DNA of 64,000 bases from CBDDBX01 sp965225955 (GCA_965225955.1 CBDDBX010000019.1:69523-133522); one strand, 5' to 3'; positions 55,015 through 63,703 are shown, counted from the stretch's first letter. The notes: generated by a model not told the origin, from the sequence alone. Numbers and translations are program-made.

Positions 55015-55279
55015 CTTTTTTTTAACATCCTGTTGGGGTATAAAAACTGTTGCATATATCTTAAACAAAGTAAGGGATTATTTTTTCAGAAAAAAATTGT
55101 TCTGTAATATTTTTCTCAATCCCAAAGGGCAATTATCCACTATTTTAGATTCATTACAAAACATATGTTGACTCCTGATGAAAGCTCTGGTTTAATTAAA
55201 GAATACGGTCGGTAAACATCACATCAAAATAATTCAGAAAATCTTCAACGGAAGAACTATTTTTAAATATTTACAATAG

Positions 55280-55579
55280 TTATTATTTCAAAAACTCTTT
55301 TCACTCTTTCTCTCCTGGTCAGTATCAACACTTACAGGTAATGTTATCGGTTCGGGAGGTATTGACCCTGCAAAATATGGGATAGATTTTGCATTTACTG
55401 CAATTTTTATTTTTTTGATTACTGGAATGTGGCAGGGAAAAAAGGATATTATATCCTGGATATTAGCTGGAGTGACGGCTATAGTAGTTTTCAGTTTTGT
55501 TGCCGGTGAATGGTATATACTTGCCGGAAGCTTTGGAGAAACTTTGATAAGACTCTTATTTTCAGAAATCTTGTTGTAG
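55280..55579 (+). pseudogene. AzlC-family amino acid exporter remnant (C-terminal part)
   Basis: There is an open frame of 99 codons without a proper start. SLFLSWSVSTLTGNVIGSG, DPAKYGIDFAFTAIFIFLI and a hydrophobic end match the C-terminal half of AzlC (the DPxxxGLDFAxxAxFI block is diagnostic). The N-terminal half is absent upstream, where stops and A+T-rich DNA occur. With the following AzlD and AraC remnants it marks a decayed transporter locus. Confidence 0.55.
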
Positions 55580-55581
55580 TG

Positions 55582-55635
55582 ATGATAATAGGAGTGCTTA
55601 GGGTTTATCTTTTAAGAAACTATTTTATGATATAG
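55582..55635 (+). pseudogene. Possible AzlD remnant
   Basis: Seventeen codons right after the AzlC remnant (IIGVLRVYLLRNYF) resemble the first membrane segment of AzlD, which ends in a conserved YLLR motif. A stop follows at once. The azlC-azlD order with stop/start overlap is typical. Weak on its own, it is supported by the neighbour. Confidence 0.3.
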
Positions 55636-55645
55636 TTAAACTAGT

Positions 55646-55825
55646 ATGAAGAAAGAGTGGAAAGATTATAAATGTGTTGAGACTCTGGACAATCTGGAAA
55701 TTATGAAAGCCAGATACTATAAACACTCCTTTGGCAGGCATTACCATGAAGGCTATGCTTTGGGCCTGATACTTGATGGTTGTGAAACCTATAAATATCG
55801 TAGAAAAGGAAGAATTATCAGATAA
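55646..55825 (+). pseudogene. AraC-family regulator remnant (N-terminal cupin part)
   Basis: This is a 59-codon ORF. ARYYKHSFGRHYHEGYALGLILDG is the start of the effector-binding cupin of AraC regulators that pair with AzlCD exporters. After KYRRKG the frame ends, and no helix-turn-helix region follows in any frame before 55942. The gene has lost about 200 codons. An imperfect hairpin (GTTGG...CCAAC) near 55880-55905 is all that is noticed in the rest of the gap. Confidence 0.5.
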
Positions 55826-55942
55826 GTTGATTCTATTCGTTGGGTAAGGCCATGTGAAATTAATCAGAAAGAATTCAGGAGTTGGAGAGTGATTTTCCCC
55901 AACTACTGAATTGTGTGAATATGGTATTTGCTCTTTTGAAAA

Positions 55943-56449
55943 TTAAAAAGGCTGTCCGTTGTTGATCTGAATAGAGTACATTGCATCGCCTCTTTTTTCA
56001 GTATAATCGTTTCTTAAATGTGCAAAAACCCCAGCAACCAGACCTTTTATAGCTTTACTGTTATCTTGTAACCATTCAACTCTACCATGACCATATATCA
56101 TACCGGAAGGTGTATGGAGGTATATAATTCCTGAGCAGTGGGCATTGATAGTAAAGCTAACGGAGTATTCCGAGCTTGAATCGTCAAAAGAGTTGACATT
56201 GATTCCTTTTATAATACCGTTGTTAGTCGGGTCAGATTGTCCTGAATCTGAAAGAATAGTTCCATTTTCTTTATAAAATGTTACTTTTACAGTTATCTGG
56301 GAATCTGTTATGTTCGAAAAAACAAAATATGGTACATGCTCGTGAGAGTTGTAGAACATGGGAATTACTGCCTGACCTCTTGCTGTAGCTGCATTCCCAA
56401 TAGCAGACAATGCAATAAATAGTGTTAAAATAATTACAGATTTTTTCAT
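55943..56449 (-). CDS. Secreted hypothetical protein
   Basis: This is a 168-residue protein with a clear signal peptide (MKKSVIILTLFIALSAIGNAATA, cleavage near residue 20-23). The mature part is beta-rich (YFVFSNITDSQITVKVTFYKENGTIL), resembling an Ig/fibronectin-like sandwich that describes 'film'-type structural proteins, but I recognise no family. AAGGAG lies correctly before the ATG. It is expected in the periplasm or outside the cell. Confidence 0.6.
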   Translation of the reverse strand: MKKSVIILTLFIALSAIGNAATARGQAVIPMFYNSHEHVPYFVFSNITDSQITVKVTFYKENGTILSDSGQSDPTNNGIIKGINVNSFDDSSSEYSVSFTINAHCSGIIYLHTPSGMIYGHGRVEWLQDNSKAIKGLVAGVFAHLRNDYTEKRGDAMYSIQINNGQPF

Positions 56450-56597
56450 ATTTTTTACTCCTTAATATTTAGTTATAGTATAATTTTTTGATTTAATGAT
56501 TTCAATAGAAAATAATTTAAAATTATTGCTGCTTTTATACTTTATTGTTGCATTTTGTAAATTGATGGGTGTTAAAAATGCAGGAGGAATTAAGGTG

Positions 56598-56618
56598 GAG
56601 GCAGGTTTATCCTGCCTC
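56598..56618. terminator. 8-bp perfect hairpin downstream of the metallophosphoesterase gene
   Basis: GAGGCAGG (56598-56605) pairs with CCTGCCTC (56611-56618) over a TTTAT loop. It lies 16 bases past the stop of the - strand gene at 56634. T-runs on either side are poor, so it may be a terminator or a transcript 3'-end stabiliser. Confidence 0.45.
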
Positions 56619-56633
56619 AATTGTTTCTGCTTC

Positions 56634-57782
56634 CTATTTAAGGTGCATGTCTTCTATAACATGCCGGGGTTTATCAGCAGATTTGTACTGACAAAGCCTC
56701 ACATGCTCAATATTATCAACCGTTTCCACTTCTATATAGGTACATTTTTTGCAACTGTTTATCCATGTACCGGAATTTGCATAGATATAATCACACTCTT
56801 TTGAGTGGGCATAAGTAAGATGACCATCTACGTAGTTATATCCATAGAGACAGCACTTATGAGTGTGACCAAAAACTACTATCTTTGCTTTATCCTCACG
56901 GAAATATTGCCTTTCTGCGACATCTTTAAGTTCCAGAATTTCATTGAAAAAAGCGTGAAGAGAATCTACTCCATTGGGTTTGGTCTCCTGCCATCTTTTC
57001 CATAAAGTAGAGTACCTGTCTGCCACAGCTTCTACAGATATTCTGTCAATATCCTGAAGGCCTCCCATAGCTATTTCAGCTGATTTATCCAGGCCACAAT
57101 CACCGGCAATAGCCTCATAAAGACTTCTCATTGCTGAAGGGCTTCCTTTTTTCAGATCGTGGATCAGGTCATCAATAAATTTTTTCATAATATCCAGAGG
57201 GTCAACTTTGCTATTATTCATAGCTGTTTTTTCGGCTGCAGCTCTTGATATGTAAAAGCCTATTGGAAGATTATGTGCCAGAGAAGCACCAGGATCAGAC
57301 GCACAGAAGAGTGTGTACTGACTGCCGTGTTCTGCAGCTATACTCCCGCTTTTGTACACTCCAATATTGCTCTCACCAATAAACTTGATATTGGGAAATT
57401 CCGATTTTAACTCTTCAGCTGTTACCAGCATATCATGGTTACCTGGAACATAGATCAGGTCAATTGAAGGGTTTGCATCTATAGATTTAAAGGCCTCAAT
57501 AACTTTGCTGTTTTCAGGTGTACGATCCGGGTTAATTATAGATTCAAAATTCACAGGGTTAAGTTTGGCAGGGCATATCCACTGGTCCAGCAGATCTCCC
57601 AGAACTATTAGTTCTTTTACATCTTCAGAGCTGTTAAGATGATTAATAAAATCTGCAAGCATCTCAAGACGTTCGTCATGAAGCCATCCGTAAGGATATT
57701 TATAATCAGGCTTGTCAACCTGAAGGCTCCTGCTGTCACCCATATGCAGATCACTTATGAAAATTCTTTTTGTGGGACTCAT
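56634..57782 (-). CDS. Calcineurin-like metallophosphoesterase
   Basis: This is a 382-residue protein. RIFISDLHMGD (DxH), LIVLGDLLDQW (GDxxD), YVPGNHDM (GNHD) and VVFGHTHK (GHxH) give the complete dimetal site of the family. The start ATG 57782 has GGAGG six bases upstream; an in-frame ATG four codons earlier contains that ribosome site and is less likely. The long central insertion (~residues 165-290) is helical and specific to a subgroup. Substrate unknown (phosphoester, perhaps nucleotide or lipid). Confidence 0.8.
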   Translation of the reverse strand: MSPTKRIFISDLHMGDSRSLQVDKPDYKYPYGWLHDERLEMLADFINHLNSSEDVKELIVLGDLLDQWICPAKLNPVNFESIINPDRTPENSKVIEAFKSIDANPSIDLIYVPGNHDMLVTAEELKSEFPNIKFIGESNIGVYKSGSIAAEHGSQYTLFCASDPGASLAHNLPIGFYISRAAAEKTAMNNSKVDPLDIMKKFIDDLIHDLKKGSPSAMRSLYEAIAGDCGLDKSAEIAMGGLQDIDRISVEAVADRYSTLWKRWQETKPNGVDSLHAFFNEILELKDVAERQYFREDKAKIVVFGHTHKCCLYGYNYVDGHLTYAHSKECDYIYANSGTWINSCKKCTYIEVETVDNIEHVRLCQYKSADKPRHVIEDMHLK

Positions 57783-57881
57783 AATCTCCTCCATTGTTTT
57801 TTTATAACATCCAGTTTATCTTAAAAAACTCTTTTGTCAGCACTATTTCTGAAGTTTTTTTATCATCCCTGAGTTTCGTTA

Positions 57882-57887
57882 TATAAT
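57882..57887 (+). promoter_or_regulatory. TATAAT box just before the GrpB-family gene
   Basis: A perfect TATAAT ends 7 bases before the ATG at 57895, and no ribosome site lies between. If used, transcription would begin at about the first codon, giving a leaderless mRNA. The -35 match is poor (TTTATC near 57859). Confidence 0.3.
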
Positions 57888-57894
57888 AGTCACC

Positions 57895-58434
57895 ATGAAT
57901 TCAAGAGTAATAGAAATAGTGAAGTACAAAGATGAGTGGACAGGTCGGTTCAGAAGTGAATATGAAGTACTGAAAAGGTTACTGGGGGATGTTGCTGTTA
58001 AAATACATCACATTGGAAGCACTTCTGTGAAGGGGCTTGGAGCCAAAGATCTTATCGATATTATGATAGAAGTTATTAGTCTTGATACTGTAGACAGGTT
58101 TAATGAGGAACTGGTAAAACTTGGATATGAAGTAAAAGGTGAGAATGGAATAGAGAGGCGGCGCTTTTTCATGAGAAGAGGTGCTGATAGTTTTCCCTGT
58201 CATATTCATGCCTTTGCAGTTGGAGATTCTCATATTACAAGACATCTGGCTTTCAGAGATTACCTGATTGGTAATCCGCAAGTAAGAAGACAGTATGAAG
58301 AGATTAAAAAGGATGCTGCCAGAAGATGTGGAAACAATATTGAAGTATATTGCGATATAAAAGATCCGTTCATCAGAAAGCATGAGAAAGCTGCTTTGGA
58401 GCTTTATAATATGAAAGGTATATCCAGTCTGTAA
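57895..58434 (+). CDS. GrpB-family (UPF0157) nucleotidyltransferase-like protein
   Basis: This is a 179-residue protein. VKIHHIGSTSVKGLGAKDLIDIMIEV is the diagnostic GrpB motif (HIGSTxVxGLxxKxxxD), which is related to the nucleotidyltransferase fold. The C-terminal FRDYLIGNPQVRRQYEEIKKDAA fits the family end. Length is normal (about 170-180). The biochemical role is not established. It lies between divergent and convergent neighbours as a single gene. Confidence 0.8.
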   Translation: MNSRVIEIVKYKDEWTGRFRSEYEVLKRLLGDVAVKIHHIGSTSVKGLGAKDLIDIMIEVISLDTVDRFNEELVKLGYEVKGENGIERRRFFMRRGADSFPCHIHAFAVGDSHITRHLAFRDYLIGNPQVRRQYEEIKKDAARRCGNNIEVYCDIKDPFIRKHEKAALELYNMKGISSL

Positions 58435-58555
58435 AAAACTTTAGCCGCAGATTTTATCGAATTAACACTAATTAGAATCATGAATCTTTGCTATTAATTA
58501 AATTTTTTTGTAATAAAATAACCGCTGGTAGAGATACCTCTTTGCATCTGGCATA

Positions 58556-59875
58556 TCAGGTTTTTCTTGCATATTCAGCAATTGATTTTATATCATTATG
58601 AGTATAACCAGCTAAGGTATAGATATAATATAGCTTATTTGTTTGAAGCAGGTTCAGATCCCTGGGAATTTTTCCCTCGTTCTGGAGTCTGAAATAATCC
58701 TGAGTACCAGGAACAGGGGAGTACCAGGATAGTTTAGGGTTAATACCAAGACTTCTGACATAGTCAATTGAATCATAGATATCATCCGGTTTTTGCCCGG
58801 GTAAACCGAAAAGAAGATAGCAGTCAATATTTTCTCTCCCAAATCCGGCATTAACAAGATTTTCCACAGCCTGGGCCATCTTATCAACAGTTACCTTCTT
58901 ATCACTTCTCTGCAGAATATCAGGGCTGGTGGACTCAAAACTCAATCTCAGAGTTTTAAAACCAGCTGCAAAGAGCACTTCAGCTGTTTCGCAGTCAATC
59001 TCTCTTGTATGCAAACCATTAGGAGTATGAAATGAGATATCAGGGAGTTTACTAACCTCCTGGAAAACAGGAAAGAAACGCTTATGTTTGTTAACAAGAA
59101 AAGCATCGTCAAAGATAGTAAAATGTCTCGTTCCAAATTTATCATAATGAGTAAATATTTCATCTATAATTTTTTCTGCACTCCTCTCAAAGAAGCCTGG
59201 ATTCAGAATTGAAGAGGCACAATAAGTACACCTGCAGGGACAACCTCTTGACGTCATAAGAGGAAGATATTTGGCAGATCCCAGAAGATCAACAGCAGGC
59301 AGGGGAAGATTGTCAGGATTTTTGAAATCAGGAAAAGCTTTTATTTTTACTCCCTTTGCCTTCAGTAGTTCAAGAACAGATTCTTCACCATAACCCCTGA
59401 TAACACCATCCACACTATACAACTCAGCAATGTTTGCTCCACTTAAAGTTGGAATAATGCCTCCAAGAAAATAGAGAGCATCAGGAAATCTCTTTTTTAA
59501 AAGCTCTATTGTATAAGTTACACCATCAGTCCAGTAGGTCATAAGAGAAGTAAGTAGAACAAGATCAACCTCAGGCAGTTCATTAAGCTTATTCTCAAAA
59601 ATCTCCACAGGAATACCGTATCTTGAATAATTACGTGGGATACTTTTATAAATGTCAGGTTTCTTAACAAGCTCACGGGAAAACTTACCCCGCCCATCAG
59701 ATCTGGATTTAGAACTACCTTCCCACTGAAAACGATCAAGAGCATCAATATAAAAAATCTCAGCATCACTGAACTTACGAATAACTGACGAAATGTATAA
59801 AAGACCAAGAGGTCTCAGCCAAAGATCGTATGCACTGAAATCATAGATATAAGGATTAACAAGAAGTACACGCAT
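58556..59875 (-). CDS. B12-binding radical SAM protein
   Basis: This is a 439-residue protein. An N-terminal cobalamin-domain-like part (VLLVNPYIYDFSAYDLWLRPLGLLYISS) is followed by the iron-sulfur motif TSRGCPCRCTYC (CxxxCxxC). GLPGQKPDDIYDSIDYVRSLG lies near residue 345, as in other radical-SAM TIM barrels. It resembles methylthiotransferase or methyltransferase relatives of unknown substrate. Its start lies 25 bases from the MITE-like element at 59900, so its natural promoter may have been changed; no ribosome site is clear. Confidence 0.78.
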   Translation of the reverse strand: MRVLLVNPYIYDFSAYDLWLRPLGLLYISSVIRKFSDAEIFYIDALDRFQWEGSSKSRSDGRGKFSRELVKKPDIYKSIPRNYSRYGIPVEIFENKLNELPEVDLVLLTSLMTYWTDGVTYTIELLKKRFPDALYFLGGIIPTLSGANIAELYSVDGVIRGYGEESVLELLKAKGVKIKAFPDFKNPDNLPLPAVDLLGSAKYLPLMTSRGCPCRCTYCASSILNPGFFERSAEKIIDEIFTHYDKFGTRHFTIFDDAFLVNKHKRFFPVFQEVSKLPDISFHTPNGLHTREIDCETAEVLFAAGFKTLRLSFESTSPDILQRSDKKVTVDKMAQAVENLVNAGFGRENIDCYLLFGLPGQKPDDIYDSIDYVRSLGINPKLSWYSPVPGTQDYFRLQNEGKIPRDLNLLQTNKLYYIYTLAGYTHNDIKSIAEYARKT

Positions 59876-59899
59876 AAGATCTAGTTATACACCATAATT

Positions 59900-60050
59900 G
59901 GGGACGGTACCTAAAAATATATAAAATTTTGTTTTACAGTTTTTCTGATATATAGATATATGGCTAACCAGAAGTAGTTTAAAACCAATTTATAGTTAGG
60001 TTTTAAACTTCTTTACTTAAAAAAAATATATATTTTTAGGTACCGTCCCT
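59900..60050. mobile_element. MITE-like element 1 (151 bp) with GGGACGGTACCT ends
   Basis: It begins GGGGACGGTACCTAAAAATA and ends TATTTTTAGGTACCGTCCC, giving a nearly perfect ~20-bp terminal inverted repeat. An inner inverted pair (GTTTAAAACC / GGTTTTAAAC) completes a long hairpin. It has no coding capacity. The same ends in opposite orientation occur at 61253-61413. GGGGAC-type ends are seen around REP/RAYT-associated elements in other bacteria, but no transposase is in the window. Confidence 0.6.
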
Positions 60051-60055
60051 CAAAA

Positions 60056-60910
60056 CTATATAGCTTCTCTTACGCTTTTAACAAAGCTAAAGTTGTTACC
60101 TGCATCAAGGTTTATGCTCCAGCACATAGCTCCGGCAAACTGTTTGTCGTTCTTTATTTCTCTGTATTGTGCTGCAACTGCCTGATATATAGATTCTGGT
60201 GTGCCTGGAGATTCAAATATACTTGTTCCAGCTGCTTTTTTGCATGCTGGGAGACCTATTGTTATTCCAGTTTCTACAGGTGTGCATTTTTTCAGGTTAT
60301 TAAAGGCTTCAGAGATAAATGGTATATCTCTTTCTGTTAATCCGTTAAGAGATGGCCACTGATTGTTGTAATCCTGTACAAACAGATAGTCAAAACGTTT
60401 GTTGGTAATTGCTTTGTTGTACATCATGTGGCTTCCAGTTGATACATAGAAAAGGTCGGTTCCATGTGGTCCCTGATTGATCTGAGGTGCTGCTGTGATC
60501 TTAAGTGATGGGTCTTTACTTTTTATTCCTTCGCAAAGGCTGTCCAGATAATCAGCATCTCCCTCTATTTCCAGGTCAAAATCGATGCCTGTGAAGCCGA
60601 GAGGTTTGATGAAATTTATCAGAGCTTCTGCGAGATCGTCAGGCGATGCGTTTCCTGGATTGTAGGTGTTGTTCCCTCCACCAACAGAGAATAGAATCTC
60701 TTTAGCTCCACTCTTTTTTGCATTTGCAATATCCTCTGTAAGAGCTTCAGGTGTTGGGGATGGGTTGAATCTACTATTAAAAATATTGACATCGGTACCG
60801 TTGACAGTTCCAAAAGCCATTACCAGAACGTTATAACCTGACTTAGCTGCTTCAGTAAAAGTCATGTTGCCCCAGCTTTCAAGATAACCAACCATAAGTG
60901 ATTTACTCAT
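60056..60910 (-). CDS. Glycoside hydrolase family 18 (chitinase-like) protein without signal peptide
   Basis: This is a 284-residue TIM-barrel protein. EILFSVGGGNN is the SxGG strand and GFTGIDFDLEIEG the DxxDxDxE-type catalytic motif ending in the acid Glu, and VQDYNNQW and AMCWSINLD are later conserved strands. No signal peptide is present (MSKSLMVGYLESW), so it would stay in the cytoplasm or use another exit. AGGAG precedes the ATG. The stop lies 6 bases from MITE-like element 1. Chitin or related GlcNAc polymers are the family substrates. Confidence 0.8.
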   Translation of the reverse strand: MSKSLMVGYLESWGNMTFTEAAKSGYNVLVMAFGTVNGTDVNIFNSRFNPSPTPEALTEDIANAKKSGAKEILFSVGGGNNTYNPGNASPDDLAEALINFIKPLGFTGIDFDLEIEGDADYLDSLCEGIKSKDPSLKITAAPQINQGPHGTDLFYVSTGSHMMYNKAITNKRFDYLFVQDYNNQWPSLNGLTERDIPFISEAFNNLKKCTPVETGITIGLPACKKAAGTSIFESPGTPESIYQAVAAQYREIKNDKQFAGAMCWSINLDAGNNFSFVKSVREAI

Positions 60911-60967
60911 TTATAATTCTCCTTTGTTTAAAATATACTTTGAATAATCTATGACAATACTGTTTTT

Positions 60968-61189
60968 TCAACTACCATGTAAAATTTTACGCAGTCTGTT
61001 AATGTCCTGCCATTCTTTACCTTTAAAATCGTCATTTGAAATGTGTACAAAACCAGAATATTTTGCCTGACTAGAATTATCTGAGAAGGATTCTGTAATG
61101 ATAAATCTACTGGAATCAAGTGCTAACTCATCAACAATGAACAAAATATCCTCATATTTTTTTGTATGTAATTTCTTCCATTCTTTCAT
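60968..61189 (-). CDS. Small hypothetical protein
   Basis: This is a 73-residue protein with AAGGAG seven bases before the ATG. It has no membrane segment. It is charged and possibly alpha/beta (EWKKLHTKKYEDILFIVDEL). I recognise no family. It lies upstream of the GH18 gene (57 bases) in the segment held between the inverted elements, so the two may form one transcript. Confidence 0.5.
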   Translation of the reverse strand: MKEWKKLHTKKYEDILFIVDELALDSSRFIITESFSDNSSQAKYSGFVHISNDDFKGKEWQDINRLRKILHGS

Positions 61190-61252
61190 ATATTTCTCCT
61201 TATTCTTAGTGGTAAGACGAAAAAATATGTAGACATGTGATTTTTATACTGA

Positions 61253-61413
61253 GGGACGGTACCTAAAAATATATATTTTTTTGGGGAAAGTAAATATCCT
61301 GGAAACTCTTTATTTAAAGAAGTTTTTAAATATAAGAACGTAGATTTAATATTTTAGTGCAGGGAATTGAGCTTTAGAAGATAAAATTTTATATATTTTC
61401 AGGTACCGTCCCC
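61253..61413. mobile_element. MITE-like element 2 (161 bp), inverted relative to element 1
   Basis: It starts GGGACGGTACCTAAAAATA and ends TTTTCAGGTACCGTCCCC. Its reverse complement matches the ends and the adjoining TATATAAAATTTT of element 1, while the middle differs. The right end runs into the last codons of prmC and provides that gene's stop. Together with element 1 it brackets the GH18 gene and the small ORF (60051-61252). Confidence 0.6.
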
Positions 61414-62226
61414 ATAACGGGCAGATACTATCCGCTCAATACCACTATAGTCTTTAATGATGGTTACCTGATCGAACTGTTTTCTGCACATTTCTGCTAC
61501 TGTCTGAGCCTGATCGTAGCCTATTTCCATTATGAGGTGACCTCCTGTTTTGAGGTGATCTGGTGACTGTTCTATAATTTTTTCAACTATTTCAAGGCCG
61601 GTGGGGCCACTTACCAGGGCTGATGGTGGCTCGTAATTTCTTACTGTTGAATCAAGATTGTCGTAATCTTTCTGATTTATATAAGGGGGGTTTGATACTA
61701 TTGTGTCAAACTTCTCTTTTGATTCGGGCCAGAGGTTGCCATTAATAAGTGTAACTTTTTCTGATATGTTGTGCTGCCTGACATTCTCTTCTGCAATTCT
61801 TAATGCTTCTTTGTTAATGTCAATAGATGTTATATGAATATCTGATTCAAGAGCAAGGGTTATGGGAATGATTCCGCTTCCTGTGCCGATATCAAGAAGT
61901 TTCATACCTGGCTTTATTACTGAAAGGGCATGCTCTATGAGATGTTCCGTTTCAGGTCTTGGAATTAAAACTCCAGGGGCTACTTTAAAGGAGCGGGAGT
62001 AGAATTCCCGTTCTCCGGTTATGTATGAAACCGGTTCATCTGCTTTTAATCTTTCAAGATATGTCAGATATTCTTCAAATTGCAGGGGAGTGTAACTAAC
62101 AGTTTTATTCAGGAGAATATCTATTTCAGATATATTAAACTGCTTTTTTATTAATACTTTGATTTCGGGCAGTTTCTCCTGCCCGGTTTTTTCTATTGAT
62201 AATTTTATGAGTTGATCTGAGTTCAC
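61399..62226 (-). CDS. prmC: Peptide chain release factor N5-glutamine methyltransferase
   Basis: This is a 275-residue protein with a GTG start two bases after the prfA stop. LLDIGTGSGIIPITLALE is the SAM-binding motif I and IVSNPPYINQKDY the NPPY substrate-binding motif. It methylates the glutamine of the GGQ motif in release factors. The N-terminal helical domain (residues ~1-85) and YITGEREFYSRSFKV are typical. The last codons (GDGT, stop) are encoded by the end of MITE-like element 2, so the natural C-terminus has been slightly altered. It is downstream of prfA, the usual order. Confidence 0.93.
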   Translation of the reverse strand: MNSDQLIKLSIEKTGQEKLPEIKVLIKKQFNISEIDILLNKTVSYTPLQFEEYLTYLERLKADEPVSYITGEREFYSRSFKVAPGVLIPRPETEHLIEHALSVIKPGMKLLDIGTGSGIIPITLALESDIHITSIDINKEALRIAEENVRQHNISEKVTLINGNLWPESKEKFDTIVSNPPYINQKDYDNLDSTVRNYEPPSALVSGPTGLEIVEKIIEQSPDHLKTGGHLIMEIGYDQAQTVAEMCRKQFDQVTIIKDYSGIERIVSARYGDGT

Positions 62227-62228
62227 GG

Positions 62229-63335
62229 TCAGGAGATGATTTCCTGGAATTTATCTTCCAGTTTCTGCTGACAGTGCTGTTCATGAAGGATTTTTACAAG
62301 TTCATCCATGTTACCATCGATAACCTGTTCAATACTGAAGTTGCGTCCCTGAATTCTGTGATCAGTAACTCTGCTCTGAGGATAGTTATAAGTTCTTATT
62401 TTTTCTGAACGATCCCCTGAACCAACCTGTGACTTTCTATCACTGGATATCTCTTCATTTCTCTTCTGTTCTTCATGTTCATAAAGTTTGGATTTAAGCA
62501 TTTTCATAGCTTTATCCTTGTTTTTATGCTGTGAAGACTCATCCTGACAGGCAACAACTATACCTGAAGGCATATGGGTAATTCTTATTGCTGACTCAGT
62601 TTTATTAACGTGCTGACCACCTGCACCAGAAGCTCTGTAAGTGTCTATTCTGAGATCTTTGGAATTAATCTCTATTTCAACATCATCTACTTCAGGCATA
62701 ACGGCAACAGTTACTGTGGAAGTATGAATTCTGCCACTTGATTCGGTAGCGGGTACTCTCTGTACTCTGTGAACTCCACTTTCAAACTGAAGGTATTTGT
62801 TAACTTCTTTACCTTTAATATGAACCGAGATCTCTTTAATACCACCAATTGATGAATCTGCATTTGAAGCTGTCTGAGCTTTCCACCCTTTTCTTTCAGC
62901 AATACGGGTGTACATTCTCAGAAGATCCTGTGCAAATAGTGATGCTTCGTTTCCACCTGCTCCGGCTCTGATTTCAAGAAATACGTTTCTGTTATCATCT
63001 GTCTGATCTGATACCATTAAAAGTTTGATTTCAGCTTCAAGTTCTTCTAACTGAACTTCAAGTTCCCTAACCTCTTCTTTTGCAAGTTCTGTGAGTTCCG
63101 GGTCGTCGCCCATTTCGATCAGTTCCAGAGACTCTTCTTTCTGTTTAATAAGATCCCTGAACTGTTGATAACGTTCATCCAGGGGTCTCAGATTAGAGAG
63201 TTCTTTTGAGAGATCCCTGAATAGTTTCTGATTTGAAACTGTCTCCGGTTCGGACAGTTTCGCTGTTAATGTTTCGTATTTAGTATGAAGGCTGTCCAGA
63301 TAGGAGAAAAACTTCTCACTGTTCTGTGTAGCCAT
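62229..63335 (-). CDS. prfA: Peptide chain release factor 1
   Basis: This is a 368-residue protein. RASGAGGQHVNKTESA holds the GGQ peptidyl-tRNA hydrolysis motif, and VQRVPATESSGRIH the PxT codon-recognition region that reads UAA/UAG. The N-terminal helical domain with long charged helices is normal. It ends translation at the ribosome. It overlaps rpmE by 20 bases and is followed by prmC two bases later, giving a compact rpmE-prfA-prmC operon. Length is slightly above the usual ~360. Confidence 0.96.
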   Translation of the reverse strand: MATQNSEKFFSYLDSLHTKYETLTAKLSEPETVSNQKLFRDLSKELSNLRPLDERYQQFRDLIKQKEESLELIEMGDDPELTELAKEEVRELEVQLEELEAEIKLLMVSDQTDDNRNVFLEIRAGAGGNEASLFAQDLLRMYTRIAERKGWKAQTASNADSSIGGIKEISVHIKGKEVNKYLQFESGVHRVQRVPATESSGRIHTSTVTVAVMPEVDDVEIEINSKDLRIDTYRASGAGGQHVNKTESAIRITHMPSGIVVACQDESSQHKNKDKAMKMLKSKLYEHEEQKRNEEISSDRKSQVGSGDRSEKIRTYNYPQSRVTDHRIQGRNFSIEQVIDGNMDELVKILHEQHCQQKLEDKFQEIIS

Positions 63336-63522
63336 ATTTTTTCTTGAACTTTTCTATTCTACCTTCAGTGTCAACATACTTCTGTTTACCAGTGAAGAAT
63401 GGGTGGCACTCAGAGCAGATTTCAATTTCGATTGCTTTAACAGTAGCTCTTGTTTTGAATGTATTTCCACACTGACAGCTAACCTGACATTCGTCATAGT
63501 TTGGATGTATACCTTTTTTCAT
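63316..63522 (-). CDS. rpmE: 50S ribosomal protein L31, zinc-binding type
   Basis: This is a 68-residue protein if started at ATG 63522, which has GGAGGAG five bases upstream; upstream in-frame codons would add 18 unlikely residues. MKKGIHPNYDECQVSCQCGNTF and EICSECHPFFTGKQKYVDTEGRIEKF are the L31 hallmarks. The CxC and CxxC pairs indicate the zinc-binding (C+) form. The 3' end overlaps prfA by 20 bases. Confidence 0.95.
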   Translation of the reverse strand: MKKGIHPNYDECQVSCQCGNTFKTRATVKAIEIEICSECHPFFTGKQKYVDTEGRIEKFKKKYGYTEQ

Positions 63523-63681
63523 AATATCTCCTCCGCAAAAAAAAAGAATTTTATCACTAACTCCCGATTTTGTCAATTAAACAGGACGGGTGCTGTATAA
63601 AGATTAATCAAACTAATGCACTATACCACGGGTTAAGGAATGAGACAATATTTTTGTTTATTTTGGGTTAAGTGAGGGAGG

Positions 63682-63703
63682 AGTGCAGCCCGGAAGCTGC
63701 ACT
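63682..63703. terminator. Perfect 8-bp hairpin between rpmE side and the right-edge gene
   Basis: AGTGCAGC (63682-63689) and GCTGCACT (63696-63703) pair over a CCGGAA loop. It lies 10 bases downstream of the stop of the - strand gene at 63713 and would end its transcript. T-richness is limited on the - strand and better on the + strand (TATTAATAATTATTTTT). Confidence 0.55.

Larger units (their letters stand above)
55069..55942. other. 874-bp stretch without intact genes
   Basis: It begins with the A+T-rich promoter side of the sigma factor gene, then carries the AzlC, AzlD and AraC remnants listed. Nothing else with coding or RNA character was seen. The order AzlC-AzlD-AraC on one strand indicates decay in place rather than scattered insertions. 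Confidence 0.5.
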
